From the NCBI RefSeq assembly GCF_000482325.1, contig NZ_AXVA01000014.1:112014-176013 (forward strand): a stretch of DNA of 64,000 bases. Direction: 5' to 3'. Position numbers and translations under genes: made by a program. Of the stretch, positions 43,157 through 53,500 are shown piece after piece. Origin of the DNA: Bacillus sp. UNC438CL73TsuS30. GTDB taxonomy: Bacteria > Bacillota > Bacilli > Bacillales > Cytobacillaceae. The notes beneath the pieces were generated by a model, which saw nothing but the letters and a program-made list of their open reading frames with translations, did not search any database and was not told the origin of the DNA. Numbering within the stretch: the stretch's first letter is position 1; each line of letters starts with the position of its first letter.

Positions 43157-44257
43157 ATGAAAAATGTTCTGAATAATTTAACGAAAGTAAATATAAAAGA
43201 ATTTCAAGATGATTTAATCACTTGGTTTAAAAATGAGCAGCGTGACCTTCCTTGGAGAAAGGATCAGGATCCATACAAAGTATGGGTTTCTGAAATCATG
43301 CTGCAGCAAACAAGAGTGGATACGGTTATACCTTATTTCAACCGTTTTATTGATTGGTTTCCAACGATAGATACCCTAGCAGAAGCAAATGAAGATAAGG
43401 TTCTGAAGGCATGGGAAGGTCTTGGTTACTATTCAAGGGTAAGAAATTTACATTCCGCAGTTAAGGAAGTAAAAGAAAAATATGATGGGATTGTTCCTAA
43501 TACACCAAAGGAAATATCCACTCTTAAAGGGGTTGGACCTTATACGGCTGGAGCGATTTTAAGCATTGCATATGGAGTACCCGAGCCTGCAGTTGATGGG
43601 AATGTGATGAGAGTTTTATCAAGAATTCTCTCCATTTGGGAGGATATCGCCAAGCCCTCTTCTCGAAAGGTTTTTGAGCAAGCTGTAAGAGAACTCATCT
43701 CCCATGAAGAACCATCAGAATTTAATCAGGCATTAATGGAATTAGGTGCATTGATCTGTACTCCAACCTCCCCGTCTTGTTTGCTTTGCCCTGTACGTGA
43801 ACATTGCCATGCATTCCATGAGGGTGTACAGACGGAACTTCCAATCAAATCTCAGAAAAATAAACAGCGTGAAGTACAGCTTGCTGCAATTGTCCTTGCT
43901 AATGAAAAAGGACATTTGCTTATTCATAAACGACCTGAGTCCGGACTTCTCGCTAATTTATGGGAATTTCCGAATTTGGAAATCAACCATCCAATTCAAA
44001 ATAACCGTGATCAAATCGCCCGTCTTTTTGAACAGGATTTAAGTCTCAATCTTCATTTAGATAAGATGATTGGTCAAGTGGAGCATGTTTTTTCCCATTT
44101 AATTTGGAAGATTAAAGTCTATACTGGAACGATTTCAACGGATTTTACTGAGAATCAAGAGTGGAAATTTGTTTCGTTAGATCAGACAGAGGATTACGCT
44201 CTACCGGTTTTTACCCAAAAAATCTTTAAGCTTTATCAAGAATATAAAAAAGAATGA
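43157..44257 (+). CDS. mutY: A/G-specific adenine DNA glycosylase
   Basis: MutY removes adenine opposite 8-oxoguanine. The HhH-GPD domain shows the catalytic glutamate E46 in [14 protein letters not shown], the hairpin [12 protein letters not shown] and the aspartate of AVDGNVMRV. The [4Fe-4S] cysteines are in [17 protein letters not shown] (C-x6-C-x2-C-x5-C), and a NUDIX-like C-terminal domain reads the 8-oxoguanine. 366 aa. GGAGG lies before the start; an ATG at 43152 is followed at once by a stop. Confidence 0.95.
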   Translation: MKNVLNNLTKVNIKEFQDDLITWFKNEQRDLPWRKDQDPYKVWVSEIMLQQTRVDTVIPYFNRFIDWFPTIDTLAEANEDKVLKAWEGLGYYSRVRNLHSAVKEVKEKYDGIVPNTPKEISTLKGVGPYTAGAILSIAYGVPEPAVDGNVMRVLSRILSIWEDIAKPSSRKVFEQAVRELISHEEPSEFNQALMELGALICTPTSPSCLLCPVREHCHAFHEGVQTELPIKSQKNKQREVQLAAIVLANEKGHLLIHKRPESGLLANLWEFPNLEINHPIQNNRDQIARLFEQDLSLNLHLDKMIGQVEHVFSHLIWKIKVYTGTISTDFTENQEWKFVSLDQTEDYALPVFTQKIFKLYQEYKKE

Positions 44258-44291
44258 ACGCCGTACAGTTACGGTGTTCATTCTTTTTTTA
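44251..44291. terminator. Bidirectional terminator mutY / yfhS
   Basis: AGAATGAACGCCGT (44251-44264) pairs with ACGGTGTTCATTCT (44271-44284) and runs into T7. Both stop codons lie in or next to the stem. Confidence 0.85.
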
Positions 44292-44463
44292 GTCCCCCGC
44301 GATCCATGATTTCTTCGATAATTTCCCGATGAATCGTTTGTCCTTCACTATTTAAGTATGGGACCATTTGCTGCAATGATTGATGAAAAAAGGATAATTC
44401 TTGATCATCCCACTCTTTAATTGACATCATTGAAAGTTCTGTCATATCCCGCCCATTATACAT
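44278..44463 (-). CDS. Small YfhS-like protein
   Basis: A 61-aa acidic helical protein (IKEWDDQELSFFHQSL, EEIMDRGGLKKE at the end). GGAAG precedes the ATG. It lies between mutY and fabL in the place of B. subtilis yfhS; I am moderately confident it belongs to that family. Function unknown. Confidence 0.6.
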   Translation of the reverse strand: MYNGRDMTELSMMSIKEWDDQELSFFHQSLQQMVPYLNSEGQTIHREIIEEIMDRGGLKKE

Positions 44464-44514
44464 TTTTACATCTTCCTTTCAATCATGTTATCCAAGTTAG
44501 TGTTTTGTTATCAA

Positions 44515-45329
<815 letters not shown>

Positions 45330-45407
45330 GAAAAAGTTATTTTTTAAAAATAATTTGGATAGTCCACACACCTCGGGGGTACATTAATCTCGTGGAGGTG
45401 ATTAAAG

Positions 45408-45740
45408 TTGGCAAAATTCAACCAACAAGCTAACAGAACATCAGCTGGAACTAACATCCAGGAAGTAAGACAACAAAATGCACAATCTCAAGCAGGTGCA
45501 GGTGCTGCAGGATCATTTGGAACTGAATTTGCGAGTGAAACAAATGCTCAAGAAGTAAGACAACAAAATGCTCAATCTGCTCGTGCTAATGCTGGTGCAG
45601 GTGCAGCAGGTGCAGCAGGTTCAGCTGGAGCATTTGGTACAGAATTCGGTAGCGAAACAAATGCTGCAGAGGTTAGAAAGCAAAACCAAGCTGCAGAAGC
45701 TCGTAAAAACCAGGGTTCTGGCCAATTTGGTCAAAGCTAA
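45408..45740 (+). CDS. sspE: Gamma-type small acid-soluble spore protein
   Basis: A 110-aa Q/N/A-rich protein with two long repeats, each containing the GTEFASETNAQEVRQQNAQS / GTEFGSETNAAEVRKQNQAA block, of which the spore-germination protease site (TEFxSET) is visible. It serves as an amino-acid store in the spore core. The start is TTG, 7 nt after GGAGGTG. A sigma-G promoter is expected; the nearest match (GGATA at 45358, CATTAAT at 45382) has poor spacing. Alternating GA/A-rich tracts (AGAGAAGAAG) suggest repeat-driven length variation. Confidence 0.93.
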   Translation: MAKFNQQANRTSAGTNIQEVRQQNAQSQAGAGAAGSFGTEFASETNAQEVRQQNAQSARANAGAGAAGAAGSAGAFGTEFGSETNAAEVRKQNQAAEARKNQGSGQFGQS

Positions 45741-45758
45741 AATAAGTTAACACAGATG

Positions 45759-45795
45759 GAAGGCGCTCTCAATCGGAAGAGTGCCTTCTTCTTTT
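45759..45795 (+). terminator. sspE terminator
   Basis: GAAGGCGCTCT (45759-45769) pairs with AGAGTGCCTTC (45778-45788), one G-U, then a T-rich tail. Confidence 0.85.
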
Positions 45796-45984
45796 TGTCT
45801 TTTCTAACGTGAAGCTGGGAGACATGGTCTTCATCAGGTATCGTAAAAAAAGATCAAATAAGTCCCTTTTAGAAACATCTTCTCAAATTCGACAAATGTT
45901 CCATAAAGTTTACATAAATAGTCAAAGGATAAATGGATTTGTTCAAGAATATTTATAAAGTACAAAATATAAGGCGGTGATGGG

Positions 45985-46242
45985 TTGGATCAATTTAACC
46001 GATTAGTTTCCGAACAAATGATCACAATGGAAAAATTATTATACCTTCAAGCCGAGCTGGAACGCTGTCTTGAGATTGAAGCAGAATTGCAAAATCTGCA
46101 AAATGAAACGGAGCTTGAGAGTATTCAGACTGATATTCAACAAATGAAAAAAGAATTAAAAGAGATTCAATTAATATTTGAAAAACAAACAGAAGAAGTC
46201 ATCCAGTCCTATCAAGTAGCAAACTTAACCCCTTCAAGGTAG
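45985..46242 (+). CDS. ygaB: YgaB-like coiled-coil protein
   Basis: An 85-aa protein, helical and coiled-coil over most of its length (residues 5-75), with EMIT/KLLYLQAELERC near the N-terminus. The position after sspE and the sequence fit B. subtilis YgaB, although this copy is shorter. TTG start after AAGGCGGTGA. Function unknown. A terminator follows at 46285. Confidence 0.75.
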   Translation: MDQFNRLVSEQMITMEKLLYLQAELERCLEIEAELQNLQNETELESIQTDIQQMKKELKEIQLIFEKQTEEVIQSYQVANLTPSR

Positions 46243-46284
46243 AGAAAAAAGGCTAAATATAAGAAAATACGTAAATTTTTCCTT

Positions 46285-46316
46285 AAGAGTCATTGAATTC
46301 AATGGCTCTTTTGTTT
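46285..46316 (+). terminator. ygaB terminator
   Basis: AAGAGTCATTG (46285-46295) pairs with CAATGGCTCTT (46300-46310), one G-U, followed by a T-rich tail. Confidence 0.8.
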
Positions 46317-46440
46317 TAAAATCCTTGTTCAACCGTTATAATAATAAAAAAGAGGAATTGTACTTTGTTGCCATTTACCGGTTTTTAAAAATTTTTTCGA
46401 ATAGGTTACAAAGCGTTCAGGAATGAAGGTAGGGGAGAAT

Positions 46441-46971
46441 ATGGGCGTACCCATCGAAGGAGAACCAGTACAAATACATAGCTATAAACACAATGGGCAC
46501 ATCCATCGGGTCTGGGAAGAAACAACCGTTTTAAAAGGATCACAAAATTTAGTCATTGGCGGAAATGATCGGACGATTGTAACAGAATCAGATGGAAGAA
46601 CATGGATTACTAGGGAACCGGCTATTTGTTACTTTCATTCCCAATGCTGGTTCAATGTAATTGGAATGATTCGGGAAGACGGGATTTATTATTATTGTAA
46701 CTTAAGTTCTCCGTTTATTTTTGACGGGGAAGCGCTGAAATATATTGATTATGATTTGGATATAAAGGTTTATCCTGATATGACATTCAATTTATTAGAT
46801 GAAGATGAATATGAGCGCCATCGCCGCGAGATGAAATACCCTGAAGTAATCGACCAAATACTGAAGAAAAACGTAGATAAGCTCATTCGCTGGATTCGTC
46901 AGCGAAAAGGCCCTTTTGCGCCAGACTTCATCGATATTTGGTACGAGCGTTATTTAACATATCGTCGCTAG
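46441..46971 (+). CDS. ygaC: Nucleoside tri-/diphosphatase (DUF402, YgaC/Ntdp)
   Basis: A 176-aa DUF402 protein very close to B. subtilis YgaC and the S. aureus nucleoside tri-diphosphate phosphatase. Conserved blocks are [36 protein letters not shown] (here split) and [10 protein letters not shown] with [11 protein letters not shown], containing the metal-binding acidic residues. The start is the ATG behind AGGGGAG, giving the family's normal length; a frame-open ATG six codons earlier overlaps that site. Ends at a hairpin terminator. Confidence 0.88.
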   Translation: MGVPIEGEPVQIHSYKHNGHIHRVWEETTVLKGSQNLVIGGNDRTIVTESDGRTWITREPAICYFHSQCWFNVIGMIREDGIYYYCNLSSPFIFDGEALKYIDYDLDIKVYPDMTFNLLDEDEYERHRREMKYPEVIDQILKKNVDKLIRWIRQRKGPFAPDFIDIWYERYLTYRR

Positions 46972-46989
46972 ATAAAAAATGCTTTTTAG

Positions 46990-47019
46990 ACCTGTTGAAA
47001 CAATCATCAACAGGTTTTT
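46990..47019 (+). terminator. ygaC terminator
   Basis: ACCTGTTGA (46990-46998) pairs with TCAACAGGT (47007-47015) and runs into T5. It lies before the ygaD start and shows that the longer upstream ygaD reading frame is not used. Confidence 0.85.
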
Positions 47020-47059
47020 ATTTGGATGGAAAAGCATATGTAGAACAGGGGAGAATTCT

Positions 47060-48829
47060 TTGAATAGTATACGCAGGTACCTACAGTTTGTTAAGCCATA
47101 CAGGGTTCAAATCCTCGGAACCATTATGATTGGGGTTATAAAATTCGGAATCCCGTTAATCATCCCAATGCTGATTAAATACGTGGTCGATGATATTATT
47201 AACAATCACTCATTAGCCGATGAGGCGAAAATTCATAAGTTAATGATCATGCTAGGAGCAATGATTGTTATTTTCGTCATCCTTAGGCCGCCGATTGAAT
47301 ATTATCGGCAATACTTTGCACAATGGACTTCAAGTAAAATTCTCTATGATATCCGCGATCAGCTATATACCCATATTCAGAAATTGAGCTTTAGATATTA
47401 TGCGAACACAAGAGCCGGTGAAATTATATCTCGTGTGATAAATGATGTCGAGCAAACGAAAACCTTCGTCATTTCCGGTCTAATGAATCTATGGTTGGAT
47501 ATTGCAACCATTATCATTGCTATTATTATTATGTTTTCTATGAATGTGAAGCTGACGATTGTATCTATCCTGCTATTCCCGCTTTACGCTATTTCTGTAA
47601 GATACTTTTTTGGAAATCTGCGCAAATTTACCAGAATTCGTTCGCAGGCTCTTGCTGAGGTCCAAAGCTATTTACATGAACGGGTCCAAGGGATGCCTGT
47701 TATTAAGAGCTTTGCGATTGAGGACTACGAGCAGACACAATTTGATAAGCAGAACAAGAACTTTTTAGAAAAAGCATTACAGCACACAAGCTGGAATGCG
47801 AAGGCGTTCTCTGCAGTTAATACAATTACGGACATTGCACCCTTAATTGTCATTGGTTATTCTGCCTATTTGGTCATCCATCATGATCTTTCTTTAGGGA
47901 CAATGGTCGCCTTTTTCGCTTATATCGACAAGTTATATAATCCATTAAGAAGACTGGTTAACTCTTCAACAACCATTACTCAATCATTCGCATCGATGGA
48001 CCGTGTGTTTGAATTTATGGATGAAAAATATGATATTGTCGATGCACCGAATGCCATTGACTGTACAACCGTTAATGGAGATCTTTCATTTGTAAAAGTT
48101 AATTTTTCGTATGGAGAAGCAGAAGAGCGAGTATTAAAGAATATTTCCTTAGATGTTAAAAAGGGGGAGACCATTGCCTTAGTTGGGATGAGCGGCGGTG
48201 GAAAATCAACCTTCGTAAGCTTAATCCCTAGGTTTTATGATGTAACAGAAGGAAGAATCATACTAGATGGGGTTGATATCCGTCACTTTAAAGTTCAATC
48301 CTTACGAGACAAAATTGGAGTGGTTTTTCAAGACAATATTCTTTTTAGTGAATCGGTGAAAGAAAATATTTTGTTAGGAAAACCAGATGCTTCAGAAGAA
48401 GAGGTCATTCAAGCGGCGAAAGCGGCAAATGCTCATGAATTTATATTAAATCTTACAGAGGGGTATAACACTCGGGTAGGGGAAAGGGGTGTAAAGCTTT
48501 CCGGCGGCCAGAAGCAACGAATTGCGATTGCCCGCGTATTCTTAAAGAATCCGCCTATCTTGATTTTGGATGAAGCTACATCAGCCCTTGATCTGGAAAG
48601 TGAACATCTTATTCAAGAATCCCTTGAGGAGCTTGCAAAGGACAGGACAACCTTTATTGTTGCTCACCGATTATCAACGATTACCCATGCCAATCGGATT
48701 GTTCTCATCGAACACGGTGAAATTGTCGAAATAGGAAGCCATGAAGAATTAATGGCGAAACAAGGGAATTATTATAAATTATTTCAGGTACAACAGCTGG
48801 ATCAAAAGGAAAAAAACGAGGCCAAGTAA
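47060..48829 (+). CDS. ygaD: ABC exporter (fused TM-ATPase half transporter)
   Basis: A 589-aa type-IV ABC half-transporter with six TM helices (about 15-310) and an ATPase domain (about 330-570) bearing Walker [10 protein letters not shown], signature LSGGQKQR and Walker [13 protein letters not shown]. It should act as a homodimer or with a partner to export lipid or drug-like substrates. The start is TTG at 47060 behind GGGGAG, as in B. subtilis YgaD; the frame extends upstream through the ygaC terminator, which is not credible. Substrate unknown. Confidence 0.9.
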   Translation: MNSIRRYLQFVKPYRVQILGTIMIGVIKFGIPLIIPMLIKYVVDDIINNHSLADEAKIHKLMIMLGAMIVIFVILRPPIEYYRQYFAQWTSSKILYDIRDQLYTHIQKLSFRYYANTRAGEIISRVINDVEQTKTFVISGLMNLWLDIATIIIAIIIMFSMNVKLTIVSILLFPLYAISVRYFFGNLRKFTRIRSQALAEVQSYLHERVQGMPVIKSFAIEDYEQTQFDKQNKNFLEKALQHTSWNAKAFSAVNTITDIAPLIVIGYSAYLVIHHDLSLGTMVAFFAYIDKLYNPLRRLVNSSTTITQSFASMDRVFEFMDEKYDIVDAPNAIDCTTVNGDLSFVKVNFSYGEAEERVLKNISLDVKKGETIALVGMSGGGKSTFVSLIPRFYDVTEGRIILDGVDIRHFKVQSLRDKIGVVFQDNILFSESVKENILLGKPDASEEEVIQAAKAANAHEFILNLTEGYNTRVGERGVKLSGGQKQRIAIARVFLKNPPILILDEATSALDLESEHLIQESLEELAKDRTTFIVAHRLSTITHANRIVLIEHGEIVEIGSHEELMAKQGNYYKLFQVQQLDQKEKNEAK

Positions 48830-48924
48830 AGAGCAAAGGGTTCTGTTTTTGTGATACGGTTCAGGTTTTCTTGGATTTCTGAGATAAGATGTCTTGTTCT
48901 TAATTGAGTTAACCAGGAAAAGTA

Positions 48925-49116
48925 AAATAAGCGGAGGTTTTCCGGTTAAATGTAGAATGAAGCTCATTTCAGGGTAAATAAGGGAGGATTTTCCGATTAT
49001 GCAAAGAAAAATCCCCCAATTTTGCATTTCTTGAGTCAATAGGCGAAATTTCTCCGTTTATTTAAGCCCTTTTTAATAAACATTACTAAATAAGCGAATT
49101 TTTTCCTTCTATTTAT
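48925..49116. repeat. Four imperfect copies of a palindromic short repeat
   Basis: Four related units of about 27 bp lie at 48925-48951, 48976-49000, 49038-49064 and 49088-49116, 50-62 bp apart. The consensus is roughly AAATAAGCGGA, a few bases, TTTTCCG, TTATTT, so each unit can form a small hairpin. They fill much of the 490-bp gap between ygaD and ygaE, which otherwise holds only the terminators. Confidence 0.65.
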
Positions 49117-49228
49117 CAGCGTGGGTGCTTAACCTGTTTCCCCAACAGATTAGTGCGGACTCTCTTAATTCTAGATGCGGGAATCAGCAGCTAAATATCA
49201 ATAAAATTGGTACCGATAAATAAATAAA

Positions 49229-49257
49229 GAGACGTATGCCAGTTCATACGTCTTTTC
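49229..49257. terminator. Bidirectional terminator ygaD / ygaE
   Basis: AGACGTATG (49230-49238) pairs with CATACGTCT (49245-49253), with T-rich sequence on both outer sides. A second, less perfect hairpin with T6 lies at 49282-49323. Confidence 0.75.
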
Positions 49258-49321
49258 TTGTGTCATTTAATAAGTATGCACCCGAAAACGGAACCCTTTA
49301 GCAAAGAGGGTCTTCGGTTTT

Positions 49322-50398
49322 TTATACCTGGCTTTTTTCTTCAATGGGAACATCGTTATCATGATAGGAATAGAAGCTTGAGATTAACGTGTCAAGATGT
49401 TCAAGTTGTTCTCCGTAGTCAATAATAAAGGCAGTGATTTGCATGATATGGTAAAGATGCGGATTATCTGGATCCGTGTATTCCCTTTGGTGGGCGATAA
49501 AAAGATCGTATAGCTCTTTTTTATTTAAAAAATCATTTCCTCCAGAACCGGTTGCAGGTTCCGGTACTTTCCCAATAAACCGAAGCATGAGTTGTTCATG
49601 GTGGTAAATAAGGTTATCCAGCTGCTCTTGAATCGCCTGTTGAAAATGTTCCGGCAGCAGGAGGATTTCATTTTCAAAGCGATGAAGTTTTCTTAAAGTA
49701 TCGACTCCTTTTTTTGCCGTAAAAATCATTTGCCGGTAAACCACCAGCTTGCGTGATTTTTCCAAGTTTTTTTTCTTGAAATAATTATGTTCTTCCTTGT
49801 ACATCCCATAAAACTGTTCCATTTTAATGAGACTATCTTTGAGCTTTTCAATCTCTTCTTTCAGAAGATGATGTTCAAAGTCATGCCGAGTGCTTAAGCG
49901 AATCCACCGGATTAATTCCTCGGTGGTGCTTGATATTTTAAAATAAAGCTTACTTTCATACTTTGGCGGCATAAATACTAAATTGACGATAAAGGCTGAA
50001 AATACCCCAATCATGATGGTAGAGAACCGGATAGCTGCAAACGGAATGAAATTCCCGCCAGTGGTTTCCATAATCGATACCAATGTGACGAGGGAAAGAC
50101 CGATGGTATTTTCGAGTTTCAGCTTAAGATTGATACTTATGGCAATTATGGCTGCTAATCCAATGACAGTAAAATGATTTCCTAATGTGAGAACGAAAAA
50201 TACCGCGAGTAATGCCCCAATGATATTTCCTTGTATTTGTTCAATAATCGTTAAATACGAACGATAAATGGTTGGCTGAATCGCAAAGATGGCAGAGATG
50301 CCGGCAAATACCGGTGATGGCGAATGCAGCAACTGACCAAGATAAAGGGACAAAATGATTGCTATTCCCGTTTTTAAAATGCGGGCGCCTAACTTCAT
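49322..50398 (-). CDS. ygaE: YgaE, aromatic acid exporter/FUSC-type membrane protein
   Basis: A 358-aa protein with an N-terminal membrane half (about six helices, residues 1-145; MKLGARILKTGIAI start, FAIQPTIYRSYLTI loop typical of the family) and a helical cytoplasmic C-terminal half. This is the ArAE_1/FUSC architecture seen in B. subtilis YgaE and putative aromatic acid exporters. The start is the ATG at 50398, behind AAAGGAATT; an open frame upstream is not needed. Transported compound unknown. Confidence 0.82.
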   Translation of the reverse strand: MKLGARILKTGIAIILSLYLGQLLHSPSPVFAGISAIFAIQPTIYRSYLTIIEQIQGNIIGALLAVFFVLTLGNHFTVIGLAAIIAISINLKLKLENTIGLSLVTLVSIMETTGGNFIPFAAIRFSTIMIGVFSAFIVNLVFMPPKYESKLYFKISSTTEELIRWIRLSTRHDFEHHLLKEEIEKLKDSLIKMEQFYGMYKEEHNYFKKKNLEKSRKLVVYRQMIFTAKKGVDTLRKLHRFENEILLLPEHFQQAIQEQLDNLIYHHEQLMLRFIGKVPEPATGSGGNDFLNKKELYDLFIAHQREYTDPDNPHLYHIMQITAFIIDYGEQLEHLDTLISSFYSYHDNDVPIEEKSQV

Positions 50399-50527
50399 AA
50401 AAGAATGAATTCCTTTCAAAAAATTGTCTAATACTAGTTTGTTCAATGTGAAACAATAAATGACTATACATGGATTAAAACATATAATCAAGAGAAATAA
50501 TATGAATTTTATGTTATATTTTTCTAC

Positions 50528-50563
50528 AAAAAAAACGTCCGCTGTATGATGCGGACGTTTTTT
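50528..50563. terminator. Terminator of the glutamate synthase-like gene
   Basis: AAAACGTCCGC (50532-50542) pairs with GCGGACGTTTT (50551-50561), flanked by A8 and T6, so usable in both directions. Confidence 0.88.
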
Positions 50564-50566
50564 GTA

Positions 50567-53500
50567 TCATTCTGTTGAAACAGATGGATCTGCTTGCTCT
50601 TTAACCGGAACAATTTGCACGAAATGGTCTTCGGGATTAGCTAGAAGGGATTGAAGCTGTTTTGCTTCTTCAACCTGGCCATCATTCTCAAGTAAGCTGA
50701 TGTATTGGCCTAAAAGTTCATTCACATCATTTTTTCCATTTTCATTTAATGGGTTAACAGAAACTTTAGCCCCTTTGGCAATTCTTCTTTGAATCGCCTC
50801 TTTTGTTAATCCCATTTCAGGCTGAAGGCGTGTATAGACTACACCACCAGTCATACCAGCGCAAATCCATGGACCTGGGTCTCCCAAAACAAGACCACGG
50901 CCATTTGTCATATATTCAAAGGCAAATCCCTTAATGTTTGCATTGGAGCCAATATTGCCATTTTCCTGCACAGGAATTTGTTTTTTTACTGAACCGCCGA
51001 TGATTAAATCAGCTCCTGACAGACGAATTCCAGCACGGGCATCAGCATTACCCTGTGCAATTAAAAGTCCTTTTTGGGCACCATACCCAAAGCCTTTTCC
51101 AACTGAGCCATTGTAATAACGGCCATTCTTGCCCTTCGATTTCAGGATTTGAATATTACCTCCGAAGGATGTCTTACCAACACCATCTTGACCGCCGCCA
51201 TTAACGGTTATTACGATGCCTTCGCTGTTATATGCCCCTAAGCCATTTCCTGGAATGGAACCTTCGCGATACTTCAACTGTACAGGTTTTAACTGTTTGT
51301 ATGAACCATCAAGTCTGCCTCTAACACGGTGGCAGGAAACACGGCTTCCTAAAACCCTTTGCTCTGATGTAACACTTTCAAACTCACGGGAACTATGCAA
51401 TTGATCAATGCTTGCATCAAGATATTCTGCCCCAACGGCTACCTGCATTTGTGCTTCAGCAATTGTTTTTGATACCTCTGTCTTCGTAAATTGGCTGATT
51501 TCAAGTGTTTTTAGCAAATAAGAAAGGTCTAAGTTTTGGTGTCCGCTTGTTTGTACTAATAAATCTGAGCGGCCGACTGCTTCCTGCAGATCACGAATTC
51601 CAAGGGAGGCCGCAAGTACCTTTAATTCCTGACCGAAAGCAGTGAAAAGATTCATGATTCCTTGTACGGCTAAATCAAATTGACGTGGAACAAAACGTCT
51701 TAGTCCATGTTCCTTTGCTTGAACCTCTGATTCAATTTGAGTTGCAATTCCAACATGACAAGTATCCAAATGGCAACCGCGGCAAGTAGTACAGCCGATT
51801 GACAGCATGGCTAATGTTCCAAAGCCAACACGATTTGCCCCTAGAAGCATGATTTTGATTACATCCATTGCACTTTTCATACCGCCATCTGCCCAAATTT
51901 CAACTTTATGGCGGAGTCCGCTTTCCAATAGGGCGTTATGTGCTGCTTTTACGCCAATTTCTACTGGTAAGCCAACATGCTGTAGGGCATGAATTCTTGC
52001 GGCACCTGTGCCACCGTCAAAACCACTTAATGTAATAATATCTGCGCCGGCTTTTGCAATTCCAACTGCAATTGTACCGATATTTGGAACAACAGGAACT
52101 TTAACAGCAATTTTCGCCTGATCGTTTGCTGTTTTTAATTCTAGAATCATTTGCGCCAAATCCTCAATCGAATAAATATCATGGTTGTTTGATGGCGAAA
52201 TCAAATCAGAGCCTAATGTTGCATTACGTGCAGCAGCAACCTTTGCTGTTACCTTTGAGCCAGGTAAATGTCCGCCTTCACCAGGTTTTGCACCCTGACC
52301 AATTTTAATTTCTAACAGGTTCGAAGAGTTTAACAGTTCGGCATTTACTCCAAAACGACCGGAAGCGATTTGCTGTCCCCGTGTTTTTGGGTATTTACCA
52401 AGCATATCTTTAATTTCCCCGCCTTCACCATTTAAGCTCACCATATTTAAACGGTCAGCGCCTTCTGCATATGCTCTAAAGGCAATTTCATTCTGCGACC
52501 CGAATGACATGGATGAAATTAAAAACGGTAAATCATGATCGCCTACACGAATATCCACTTCATCTGGTGAAATTGGATGATTCGATGCTTTTAAGCCAGC
52601 CAAGTGGCGAATAGTCGTTGGATTTTCCAACTCCTGCTCTGAAATTTTATCGCGGTACACATTGTAATCACCGGTTGCGGCTACTTCACCGATTGCTTTC
52701 CAAATCCGCGGGAAGAGGTGGAAGGTCTTTCCGACTCTTTCCTTTTCATTCTGGTAATCTTCAGCCCTAGAATATGCCTCCAGTTTCATTGCCTCGAAAC
52801 CAAATTCCAGTTCCTTTGAACCAAAGAAGTTTACAATATTTAAAACTTTTGCGATATCTTCGTGAAGACCGATACTTGAGAACAATCTTCCATAACCACG
52901 CAACTCATGAATCCCAATGGTTGAAATTACTTTTTCCAGCCCTTTTGTTAATGCACTGTACAAATTGGTCAATGGCTTAGTCGATTCGTCGAGAACAGTC
53001 ATAAACATGTAGTAAGGACTAATTAAATCAGCGCCTAAACCTAAAACAGTGATAATATCGTGCAAGGAACGGATAGCAGCAGAACGTAAAACTAAAGAGC
53101 AATCTCTTCTTAGTTCAGCTTTTACCAATGCCTGATCAATTGCTGCAGTAACTAAATGTGGATCAATCCAATAGAAATCTTCTTGATGTGCTTTGGCATC
53201 ATCGAGAACAAGTAATGTTTTTCCCAATTGAACAGCCTGAACCGCTTCAGAGGCAAGTCTTTCAAGTGCCAAGTTGATTTCTTCATCTTTACGGAAGGTT
53301 GTAGAGATAAACGAAGCTAGTTTTTGTTCATTAAAATATTGAATCACTTGGTCAAAGCTTGGCTGTCCGATTTCTTCAGAACAATTAAAACCCGCTTTTC
53401 CTTCTACTAGGACAGGAGTGATTAGTTCTAGAACGGTATTCGTTTCCGCTTTTACGAAAAGAGAAGGGCGTTTGCCAATTACCACACGTGTTGAAAAATG

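Noticed and set aside
45358..45388. Sigma-G promoter for sspE
   Set aside because: GGATA and CATTAAT are present but 20 bp apart instead of about 18, and the -10 fits poorly; not strong enough to list as a feature.
45408..45740. sspE repeats as a tandem-repeat element or CRISPR
   Set aside because: The repetition is at the protein level and is the normal two-repeat structure of gamma-type SASP; no spacer pattern exists.
46979..47059. N-terminal extension of YgaD starting at 46979
   Set aside because: It would be translated through the ygaC terminator hairpin; TTG at 47060 has a proper site and gives the family's usual length.
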